Shown here piece after piece: positions 56,847-64,000 of a stretch of DNA of 64,000 nt. Both the position numbers and the translations under genes were made by a program. The notes beneath the pieces were generated by a model, which made no database searches, was not told the origin of the DNA, and worked only from the letters and a program-made list of their open reading frames with translations. The stretch's first letter is position 1; each line of letters starts with the position of its first letter. Origin of the DNA: Pseudomonas sp. ML96 (GTDB lineage: Bacteria > Pseudomonadota > Gammaproteobacteria > Pseudomonadales > Pseudomonadaceae); the NCBI RefSeq assembly GCF_000761545.1, contig NZ_JPMY01000006.1, positions 186,001 through 250,000 on the forward strand, read 5' to 3'.

Positions 56847-57743
56847 CTAACCTACGAAGCTCGCCAGCAGGTCCGCATTGAGGGCCTGCTGCGCCTCGCT
56901 GGGTTGGCGCCCGCGGTGGCGGGTGAGGCGGAACTGCACGCTGAAACCGACCTCGTTCGGCAGCAGCTCGCGCAGCTGTCCGCTGGCGATCCAGGGCGCC
57001 GCCACGTGCTGTGGTAGATAGCCGATATGCGCGCCGGAGAGGATGAACGCCAGGCTGCCTTCGACCTGCTCGCAGCGCGCGCTGCTGGTGCCGGCCTGCC
57101 ATGGTTCGTCGGCGGCGATGAAGCGGTAGGGGTGCAGCACCCGGTCGCAGGCGTCGAGGTCGGCATGGCTGATCCTGGCCTGGCCAAACAGCGGGTGACC
57201 CTGGGCGCAATACAGTGACTGCTGTTCCTCGAACAGTGGCTGGTAGTCCAGCGCGCTCTGGTTGCCGGAGAAGTAGCCGATGGCCAGATGCAGCTGGCCC
57301 TGCAGCAGGCGCCGCTCCAGCTCGGCCGGGGTGGCGCTGATCAGCTCAATCTGCACCGCCTGGTTGCGCCGGCGAAAGCGCCCGATGGCGCCCGCCACGC
57401 GCTGCAGCACATGGCTGTCGAGCGATTCCGAGAGACCGACGCTGAGCTCGCCGAGCAACTTGTCGGCCATGCCCTGGGCCTCGCCCTTGAAGGTCTCGAT
57501 GGCGCCGAACAGCTTGCGCGTGGCGGCCAGCACCTGCTCGCCCTTGGGCGTCAGGCGAAAGCCGGCCTTGCCGCGCTCACACAGGCGAAAGCCCAGACGC
57601 GTCTCGAGCTTGGCCATCTGCGTGCTGATGGTCGACTGGCCGATGCCCAACTCACCCTGGGCGGCGCTGAAGCCGCCGTTCTCCACCACGCTGACGAACA
57701 GGCGCAGCAGCTGCAGGTCGAGGTCACGCAGTTGGCTGAGCAT
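56847..57743 (-). CDS. LysR-family transcriptional regulator
   Basis: 298 residues: N-terminal winged helix (about 5-65: LRLFVSVVENGGFSAAQGELGIGQSTIS) and periplasmic-binding-like effector domain. Divergent from the polyamine-binding protein, which suggests it regulates that gene. ATG 57743 gives the usual N-terminus; one five codons upstream exists. Confidence 0.92.
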   Translation of the reverse strand: MLSQLRDLDLQLLRLFVSVVENGGFSAAQGELGIGQSTISTQMAKLETRLGFRLCERGKAGFRLTPKGEQVLAATRKLFGAIETFKGEAQGMADKLLGELSVGLSESLDSHVLQRVAGAIGRFRRRNQAVQIELISATPAELERRLLQGQLHLAIGYFSGNQSALDYQPLFEEQQSLYCAQGHPLFGQARISHADLDACDRVLHPYRFIAADEPWQAGTSSARCEQVEGSLAFILSGAHIGYLPQHVAAPWIASGQLRELLPNEVGFSVQFRLTRHRGRQPSEAQQALNADLLASFVG

Positions 57744-57885
57744 CGTGGCTCCATACATTGATAGATGTCGATGCCAGAGTAGATCACTTCGTATTTATCG
57801 GAAGCAAACCGCGGCGCAGGATGGCTCCACTCCAGAGCCCCCAGCAGAGGGGCGCGGGCTATCGAATCTGCCGAGGAATCCGCTC

Positions 57886-58959
57886 ATGCGCCTTGTCGCC
57901 AGCTTGCTTGTGTTCGCCTTCGCCCTGCCGCTGCAGGCCGAAGAAAAAGTCCTCAACCTCTACAACTGGGCCGACTACGTGCCGGCGCAGGCGCTGCAGC
58001 GCTTCCAGGCCGAGACCGGGATCAAGGTCAAATACGACACCTTCGACAGCGCCGAGGTGCTGGAGAGCAAGCTGCTCACCGGCGGCAGCGGCTACGACGT
58101 AGTGGTGCCGTCGTCCAGCGTGCTGGCCCGCACCATCGGCGCCAAGGCGCTGCAGCCGGTGGGCGAGCTGGCCGGCAAGGACAATCTCGACCCCGAGTTG
58201 CTGGCCAAGCTGGCCGGCGTCGACCCCGGCAACGCCTACGGCGTGCCCTACACCTGGGGCACCATCGGCCTGGGCATCAACAAGGAAGCGGTAGAGAAAC
58301 GCCTGCCCGGCGTGGCGCTGGACAGCCTCGATTTGCTGTTCAAGCCCGAGTACGCCAGCAAGCTCAAGGACTGCGGCATCAGCGTGCTCGACTCGCCGCA
58401 GGAGGTGATCGCCGTGGTCCTCAACTACCTGGGCAAGGACCCCTACAGCACCGCTGAGGCCGATCGCGAGGCAGCCAAGGCGCTGCTCGCGCAGCTGCAG
58501 CCGAACCTGCGCTACGTCGGCCAGAGCCGGCAGATCGACGATCTAGCCAAGGGTGAGACCTGCCTGGCACTGACCTACACCGGCGACGCCGGCATGGCCA
58601 CCGCTCGTGCCCTCGAAGCCAAGCAGCCGTTCTCGGTGGTCTACCGGATTCCCAAGGAAGGCACGCTGATCTGGTTCGACACCCTGGCCATCCCGGTGGA
58701 TGCACCGCACCCCGAGGCCGCGCGCGCCTTCATCGACTACATGCTCCAGCCCGAGGCCATCGCCGAACTGACCAACTCGCTGTATTTCGCCAACGCCAAC
58801 CGTGCGGCCACGCCGCTGCTCGACGCGGCGGTGAGCGGCGATCCGGACATCTACCCGGCCGCGGACATGCGCGCCAAGTTGTTCGCCGAGCAGAGCCTGC
58901 CGCTGCGCGAAATGCGCCAGCGCACTCGGCTGTGGACGGCGTTCCGCACCCAATACTGA
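57886..58959 (+). CDS. Polyamine ABC-transporter substrate-binding protein (PotF/SpuD-like)
   Basis: 357 residues with signal peptide (about 1-18, ending LQAEE). LNLYNWADYVP and KYDTFDSAEVLESKLL match PotD/PotF proteins. It captures putrescine or spermidine for import; ABC subunits are not next to it. An agmatinase-family gene follows after 59 bases, consistent with polyamine metabolism. The 143-base divergent gap with LysR is the likely control region. Start ATG 57886 after GAGGAAT. Confidence 0.9.
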   Translation: MRLVASLLVFAFALPLQAEEKVLNLYNWADYVPAQALQRFQAETGIKVKYDTFDSAEVLESKLLTGGSGYDVVVPSSSVLARTIGAKALQPVGELAGKDNLDPELLAKLAGVDPGNAYGVPYTWGTIGLGINKEAVEKRLPGVALDSLDLLFKPEYASKLKDCGISVLDSPQEVIAVVLNYLGKDPYSTAEADREAAKALLAQLQPNLRYVGQSRQIDDLAKGETCLALTYTGDAGMATARALEAKQPFSVVYRIPKEGTLIWFDTLAIPVDAPHPEAARAFIDYMLQPEAIAELTNSLYFANANRAATPLLDAAVSGDPDIYPAADMRAKLFAEQSLPLREMRQRTRLWTAFRTQY

Positions 58960-59018
58960 TTGCCGTATGGCCACTCCGGCACTGAGTGGCCCGTTCTGCA
59001 GATATCGAGCATCCGAAC

Positions 59019-59972
59019 ATGGAACAAGCCTTCGACAACGATCAGGCCATCACCCGAGGCAGCCTCTACGGCACCGCGGCCGAGCCGACCTACGCCGGCA
59101 TCACCAGCTTCATGCGTCGCCGCTATACCCGCGATCTACGCGGGGTCGATCTGGTGGTCAGCGGCGTGCCGTTCGACACCGCCACCACCAACCGCCCGGG
59201 CAGCCGTTTCGGTCCGCGTGCCATTCGCGCGGCGTCGATCCAGTCGGCCTGGGCGCGGCACTTCCCCTGGGAGTTCGACCCCTTCGACCTGCTGGCCTGC
59301 ATCGACTACGGCGACTGCTACTTCGACCACGGCACGCCGCAGGACACCCCAGCGGCCATCGAAGCGCACGCCGACAAGATCCTCGACGCCGGCTGCGCCA
59401 TGCTCACCCTGGGCGGCGACCACTTCATCAGCTACCCGTTGCTCAAGGCCCATGCGAAGAAGCACGGCCCCCTGTCGCTGATCCACTTCGACGCGCACAG
59501 CGACACCTGGCCGGACGAGGAGGGCGCGCGCATCGACCACGGCACCATGTTCTACCATGCCGCCAAGGACGGTCTGGTCGACCCGGCGCGTTCGGTGCAG
59601 GTCGGCCTGCGCACCACCAACGATGACGTGATGGGCTTCCAGGTGCTGGATGCGCGGCAGGTCAACCGCAGCACACCGGAGCAGATCGCCGAGCTGATCC
59701 GCGCCCGCGTCGGCGACAACCCGGTGTACCTGACTTTCGACATTGACTGTCTCGACCCGGCGTTCGCTCCCGGTACCGGAACCCCGGTATGCGGCGGGCT
59801 GTCCAGCCACCAGGCCCTGGAAATCCTGCGTGGCCTGCGCGGCATCAACCTGGTCGGCATGGACGTGGTGGAAGTGGCGCCGCCCTACGACAACTCGGAG
59901 ATCACTGCACTGGCCGGTGCCACCCTGGCGATGGAGATGGTCTGCCTGTACGCCGCGCGGCATAAGCTCTGA
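59019..59972 (+). CDS. speB: Agmatinase / ureohydrolase family enzyme
   Basis: 317 residues with the binuclear Mn motifs GGDHF (about 130), DAHSD (about 157) and DIDCLDP (about 241). Hydrolyses a guanidino compound to urea and an amine; agmatine (to putrescine) is the most likely substrate beside a polyamine-binding protein, but Pseudomonas also has guanidinobutyrase and guanidinopropionase relatives. ATG 59019. Symbol is by homology class. Confidence 0.85.
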   Translation: MEQAFDNDQAITRGSLYGTAAEPTYAGITSFMRRRYTRDLRGVDLVVSGVPFDTATTNRPGSRFGPRAIRAASIQSAWARHFPWEFDPFDLLACIDYGDCYFDHGTPQDTPAAIEAHADKILDAGCAMLTLGGDHFISYPLLKAHAKKHGPLSLIHFDAHSDTWPDEEGARIDHGTMFYHAAKDGLVDPARSVQVGLRTTNDDVMGFQVLDARQVNRSTPEQIAELIRARVGDNPVYLTFDIDCLDPAFAPGTGTPVCGGLSSHQALEILRGLRGINLVGMDVVEVAPPYDNSEITALAGATLAMEMVCLYAARHKL

Positions 59973-59984
59973 CGCAGAGCGGTG

Positions 59985-60902
59985 CTAGACCAGCGGCGGG
60001 ATATGGCTGGCGCCGTCCTGCTCAAGGATCACCCGCTGCAGCTCGGCCGCACCGGGCGACAGGCTGTGCCCGGCGCGGCTGACGATGCCGTAGGCGGAGC
60101 GCTGCGCCGGCATGCCGGTATGCAGCGGCAGCACGGCCAGGCGCCCGGCCGCCACGTCCTGGGCGATCACGTCCCAGGGCGACATGCTCAGCACATGGCT
60201 GGCCGAGACCAGCTCCTTGAGCACCATGAAGTTGTCGCACTCGACGCTCAGCGGGCTGGCCTCCCGGCCGCTCAGGCTCTGTAGGGCGCTGGCCACTTCC
60301 TGCGGCAACTGGGTGCCGGCCAGCGGGTAATCCAGCAGGTCTTTCACCGTCAGCCGCGAGCGCGCCAGCAACGGATGCTGCGGGTGGCAGAACAGCACGG
60401 CGGGGTGCGGGCGCAGCGCCTCGATCTGCAGACGCGGATCGTCCTGGAACTCGCGGATATCAGCGACGAAAAGCTCGATCTGGTTGTCCAGCAGGCGCGT
60501 GCGCAGCTGCTGCCAGCTGTCGATGGTCAGCTGCAGGCGCACCCGTGGGAAGCGTTCGGCGAAGGCACCCATGGCCTGCGGCACCAGGCGCGCTGCTGGG
60601 TAAGGGCCGGCGCCCAGGCGCACCTCGCCGCTGCCCAGGTTGCCCAGCTGGCTTACCGCATTGCTCAGTGCCTGGCTGCCGGCCAGCAGGCGACGCGCAT
60701 GCTCCAGCACCAGCTCGCCATGGGCGGTCAGGCTGATGCCGCGGCTGTGGCGGTCCACCAGGTTGCAGCCGAGGCTGCTTTCCAGCGCTTGAATGCTGCG
60801 GCTCAGCGCCGGCTGGCTGAGATGCACGGCCTCGGCGGCGCGGGCGAAATGGCCGTGGTCGGCGAGGGCGACGAAGTGGCGGAGCTGGCGAAGATCGTTC
60901 AT
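59985..60902 (-). CDS. LysR-family regulator, SdsB-like position
   Basis: 305 residues with N-terminal HTH (LRHFVALADHGHFARAAEAVHLSQPALS) and effector domain. It is divergent from the alkylsulfatase, an arrangement as in sdsB1-sdsA1. Its product may activate that gene in response to sulfate esters. Confidence 0.92.
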   Translation of the reverse strand: MNDLRQLRHFVALADHGHFARAAEAVHLSQPALSRSIQALESSLGCNLVDRHSRGISLTAHGELVLEHARRLLAGSQALSNAVSQLGNLGSGEVRLGAGPYPAARLVPQAMGAFAERFPRVRLQLTIDSWQQLRTRLLDNQIELFVADIREFQDDPRLQIEALRPHPAVLFCHPQHPLLARSRLTVKDLLDYPLAGTQLPQEVASALQSLSGREASPLSVECDNFMVLKELVSASHVLSMSPWDVIAQDVAAGRLAVLPLHTGMPAQRSAYGIVSRAGHSLSPGAAELQRVILEQDGASHIPPLV

Positions 60903-61003
60903 GCGCTTCCTGCATCAATGCTTGATTTGAAATGCATTGGAATTATTGAGGCCGCCTCGGCAGTCTGCCAAGACTCGATAACCATAAAAATACGAGGTCG
61001 CCG

Positions 61004-62791
61004 ATGCGCACCCTGTCCCACTTCAGTGGCCTGCTGCTGGCCGCTGCCCTGCCGTTCACTGCCAGCGCCGAACTGCCCGCCGAGAAGATCGAGCCCTCGA
61101 TCAACGCCGAGCTGGCCGAGCACACCAAGCACTTCAACGAGAAGGTCTACCAGATCGCCGACAACGTCTGGTCGGCGGTGGGCTGGAACCTGGCCAACAG
61201 CGTGATGATCGAGGCGCCGGAAGGGCTGATCATCGTCGACACCGGCGAGTCGGCCGAGCAGTCGCGCAAGGTGCTCGCCGAGTTCCGCAAGATCAGTAGC
61301 AAGCCGATCAAGGCCATCGTCTACACCCACTTCCATCCCGACCATATCAACGGGGTGAAGGGCTTCGTCAGCGAGGAGCAGGTGAAGAGTGGCGAGGTGC
61401 AGATCTACGCCCAGGAAACCCTGCTGGAAAACGTGGTGACCCAGGGCGCGCTGGTCGGCCCGATCCTCGGCATGCGCTCCGGCTACAGCTTCGGCGCCGC
61501 GCTGTCGGATGCCGACAAGAAGGACATGAACGCCGGCCTCGGCCCGCTGGCCCATGAGGGGCAATCGACCTTCATCGCGCCGACCATCACCTTCAAGGAC
61601 AAGCTCGACACCACTATCGCCGGCCTGCCGGTACAGTTCCTCCACGCGCCCAGCGAGGCGCCGGACGAGATCGTCCTGTTCCTGCCGAACAATCGCGTGC
61701 TGATCAGCGCCGAAGTCACCCAGGGCCCGACCCTGCCCAACGTGCACACCCTGCGCGGTACCAAGTTCCGCGACCCGGTGCTGTGGGTGAAGAGCCTCGA
61801 CGCCCTGCGTGCGTTCCGGGCCGACTACATGGTGCCGCTGCACGGCCAGCCGGTGAGCGGCAAGGACAAGGTCGAGGAAGTGTTGCGCATGACCCGCGAC
61901 GCCATCGCCTATATCCACGACCAGACCGTGCGCTGGATGAACAAGGGCCTGACCCCCGACGAGCTGGTCGAGAAGGTCAAGCTGCCGCCGCACCTGGCCG
62001 GCTACACGCCTTACCTGCGCGAGTACTACGGCACGGTGAAACACAGCGTGCGGCAGATCTACAACGGCTACCTGGGCTGGTTCCAGGGCGACCCGGTGGA
62101 CCTCGACCCGATCCCTCCGGTGGAAAAAGCCAAGCGCCTGATTGAGCTGATGGGCGGCCGCGACAAGGTGCTGCTGGCCGCTGGCGACGCCTACCTCAAG
62201 GGTGACTACCAGTGGGCCGCCGAGCTGGCCAGCTACTCGATCCGCGTCGACCACGGCGACACGCTGGCGCGCGACATCAAGGCGCGCAGCTTCCGCAAAC
62301 TCGGTTACGCCAGCATGAACATCAACTGGCGCAACTGGTACCTGATGAGCGCCATGGAGCTGGAAGGCAAGTTCGACAACGGTGGTGCCGAGGAAATGGG
62401 CAAGCGCATCCGTGGCGCCTTCCTCTCCGCCGACATGCTGAAGAACCTGCCGGCGCGCATCTTCCTGCAGAACTGGGTGACCCGTATCGACCCGGAAAAG
62501 AGCGCCGACGTGAACCTGACCCTCGGCTTCGCCTTCCCCGATATCGGCGAAGAGTGGGCCCTGGAAGTACGTCGCGGGGTGGTCGAACTGCACAAGGGCA
62601 TCCCGGCCGGCACCACGCTCAAGCTGACCTTCGACAAGACCTACCTGGATACCGTGATCAGCGGCGAGAACGGGCTGCTCAAGGGCGCCCTGCTGGGTGA
62701 CGTGAAGGTCGACGGCAACCTACTCGACATCAAGACCTTCCTCGGCTGCTTCGACTTCGAAGACGCCCCCATCGCCTTGACCGTACGCTGA
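61004..62791 (+). CDS. Alkylsulfatase-like metallo-beta-lactamase-fold protein (SdsA/YjcS family)
   Basis: 595 residues: signal peptide (about 1-22, ending ASA), metallo-beta-lactamase domain with THFHPDH (about 108-114, HxHxDH metal site), then a dimerisation region and an SCP2-like C-terminal domain (about 470-595). SdsA-type enzymes hydrolyse primary alkyl sulfates such as SDS in the periplasm. Shorter than SdsA1 (658). A LysR gene is divergent; a DUF1254 gene follows 11 bases later. Confidence 0.85.
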   Translation: MRTLSHFSGLLLAAALPFTASAELPAEKIEPSINAELAEHTKHFNEKVYQIADNVWSAVGWNLANSVMIEAPEGLIIVDTGESAEQSRKVLAEFRKISSKPIKAIVYTHFHPDHINGVKGFVSEEQVKSGEVQIYAQETLLENVVTQGALVGPILGMRSGYSFGAALSDADKKDMNAGLGPLAHEGQSTFIAPTITFKDKLDTTIAGLPVQFLHAPSEAPDEIVLFLPNNRVLISAEVTQGPTLPNVHTLRGTKFRDPVLWVKSLDALRAFRADYMVPLHGQPVSGKDKVEEVLRMTRDAIAYIHDQTVRWMNKGLTPDELVEKVKLPPHLAGYTPYLREYYGTVKHSVRQIYNGYLGWFQGDPVDLDPIPPVEKAKRLIELMGGRDKVLLAAGDAYLKGDYQWAAELASYSIRVDHGDTLARDIKARSFRKLGYASMNINWRNWYLMSAMELEGKFDNGGAEEMGKRIRGAFLSADMLKNLPARIFLQNWVTRIDPEKSADVNLTLGFAFPDIGEEWALEVRRGVVELHKGIPAGTTLKLTFDKTYLDTVISGENGLLKGALLGDVKVDGNLLDIKTFLGCFDFEDAPIALTVR

Positions 62792-62802
62792 GGAGCCCGA
62801 GC

Positions 62803-64000
62803 ATGAGCAATCTGCAAATCGGCCAGCTGCCGGTCGTGCGTCAACGCCGTTTGTGGCTCCGTGCCTTGGGCGTGGTGCTGGTGCTGCTGGCACTGGGCGC
62901 CGCGCTGCTGTTCAGCCAGCGCGAAACCATCCGCCTGGCTGCGCAAAGCTACGCGTTCGGCTACCCGCTGGTGCTTACCGAACTGACCCGCGACAACTTC
63001 ACCCACGGCATCGCCCCGGCCAATCGCCTGGTACATGTGCCGGCGTTTCCTGAGGCCAGCTTCCGCGACATCGTGCGGCCCAACGTCGACACCCTGTATT
63101 CGCTGGCCTGGCTGGACATGGACGCCGGGCCCTGGGTGTTCGAGCTGCCGGCCAGCGAGCGCTATCTGGTGATGCAATTCCTCGATGCCTGGACCAACGT
63201 ATTCGCCAGCCTCGGCCCGCGTACCACCGGCACCGCCGGCGGGCGCTTCCTGTTGGTCGGACCGACGTGGCAGGGTGAGGTGCCGCAGGGCATGACCCTG
63301 CTACGTGCGCCGACGCGCATTGCCTGGCTGCTCGGCCGGGTGCAGACCAATGGCAAGGCCGACTATGCGGCCGTGCACGCGATCCAGGCCCAGGTCGGCC
63401 TGCGCAGCCTGGCCGACTGGCAACTGGGCAGGCCGGCCACGGCCGAACCGTTCAAGCTGCCGGAACACAAGGCCGAGCCACCGCTGTACCAGCTGCGCGC
63501 GCTGAGCGCCGAGGCCTTCTTCGGCCGCCTGGCCGCGCTGCTGGTGGACAACCCGGCGAGTGACAAGGACGCCGCCGCCCTGGCTGATCTGCAACAACTC
63601 GGTGTGCAGCCCGGTGCCGCTCCGCAATGGGGTTGGCTGCAACGCCAGTCGGCGCGCCTGGGCATCTGGCTGGCCGAGCGGCAGATGCACCAGGCCCTGC
63701 AGCGCCCCGAGGGGCTGGTCAACGGCTGGCGTCAGCCACCCATGCACATCGGCGCCTATGGCGACGACTACGGCCTGCGCGCCGTGGTGGCGATGGCTGG
63801 TTTCGGCGCCAACCTGGCGGCGGATGCCATCTACCCGAATGCCTCGGTCGACGGCCAGGGCCAGGCACTGCAGGGTGGGCAGCGTTATCGCCTGCACTTC
63901 GCCGCAGGCGAGTTGCCGCCGGCGCGGGCCTTCTGGTCGGTGACCGCCTACGACGGCGACGGCTATCTGATCGCCAATCCGCTGAGTCGCTATGCCCTCG
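62803..64000 (+). CDS. DUF1254/DUF1214 family protein (C-terminus cut by window edge)
   Basis: Starts at ATG 62803, GAGGAGC ribosome site, and is open at 64000 (399 codons visible). An N-terminal membrane or signal segment (about 18-38) precedes the DUF1254 domain (RDNFTHGI, FRDIVRPNVDTLYSLAWLDM) and, further on, the start of a DUF1214-like part (PARAFWSVTAYD). It begins 11 bases after the alkylsulfatase, so co-transcription is likely. Function unknown. Confidence 0.87.
   Translation, partial: MSNLQIGQLPVVRQRRLWLRALGVVLVLLALGAALLFSQRETIRLAAQSYAFGYPLVLTELTRDNFTHGIAPANRLVHVPAFPEASFRDIVRPNVDTLYSLAWLDMDAGPWVFELPASERYLVMQFLDAWTNVFASLGPRTTGTAGGRFLLVGPTWQGEVPQGMTLLRAPTRIAWLLGRVQTNGKADYAAVHAIQAQVGLRSLADWQLGRPATAEPFKLPEHKAEPPLYQLRALSAEAFFGRLAALLVDNPASDKDAAALADLQQLGVQPGAAPQWGWLQRQSARLGIWLAERQMHQALQRPEGLVNGWRQPPMHIGAYGDDYGLRAVVAMAGFGANLAADAIYPNASVDGQGQALQGGQRYRLHFAAGELPPARAFWSVTAYDGDGYLIANPLSRYAL

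Noticed and set aside
60899..62593. Antisense frame over the alkylsulfatase
   Set aside because: The plus gene has a signal peptide and an intact HxHxDH motif.

Overview
The window is GC-rich chromosomal DNA from a gammaproteobacterium of the Pseudomonas type. The evidence is the gene order hisB-hisH-(DUF2164)-hisA-hisF, then two periplasmic binding proteins, ctpA, an envC-like gene, gpmI, rhodanese, grxC, secB and trmL, which I recognise from Pseudomonas genomes. A creBCD set and polyamine and alkylsulfatase genes fit the same group. The genus is inferred from gene content; I ran no database search. I saw no rRNA, tRNA, CRISPR array, insertion sequence or prophage.

Layout. 1-14.6 kb is housekeeping: asmA (cut by the window start), a sterol-desaturase-like hydroxylase, a PanM/PanZ-like acetyl-CoA sensor, histidine synthesis, tandem solute-binding proteins, cell-wall proteases and activators, phosphoglycerate mutase, and a rhodanese-glutaredoxin-SecB run. 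14.7-31.6 kb is one nearly gap-free operon for an MSHA-type type IV pilus (mshI1, I2, J, K, L, M, N, E, G, F, B, A, C, D, O, P, Q). It ends with a 1262-residue lectin-like MshQ and a strong terminator. The pilin end (about 24.6-31.6 kb) looks less GC-rich than the assembly genes.

32-41.5 kb mixes signalling and accessory genes: a solute-binding protein, a REC-REC-GGDEF diguanylate cyclase behind dbpA, a frameshifted torT-like gene, an acyltransferase, an HD-GYP phosphodiesterase, and a block of unrecognised secreted proteins with a HAF-repeat protein. The pilus ATPase MshE has a c-di-GMP-binding N-domain. A synthase, a hydrolase and an effector for c-di-GMP therefore sit within about 25 kb.

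41.6-51.3 kb holds creB, creC and creD, but not side by side. A 1271-residue BTAD/AAA regulator on the other strand lies between creB and creC, and a lipoprotein, a secreted protein and a CBS-domain protein lie between creC and creD. Three TCCAC boxes with 6-base spacers precede creD and resemble the CreB-binding tag.

51.3-64 kb is accessory: a cluster of small membrane proteins, a glutathione transferase, a pentapeptide-repeat potassium-channel-like protein, an isolated flagellin with a good FliA-type promoter, an FMN reductase, a LysR regulator beside a polyamine-binding protein and an agmatinase-family ureohydrolase, and a LysR regulator divergent from an SdsA-like alkylsulfatase. The last gene (DUF1254) runs off the window end.
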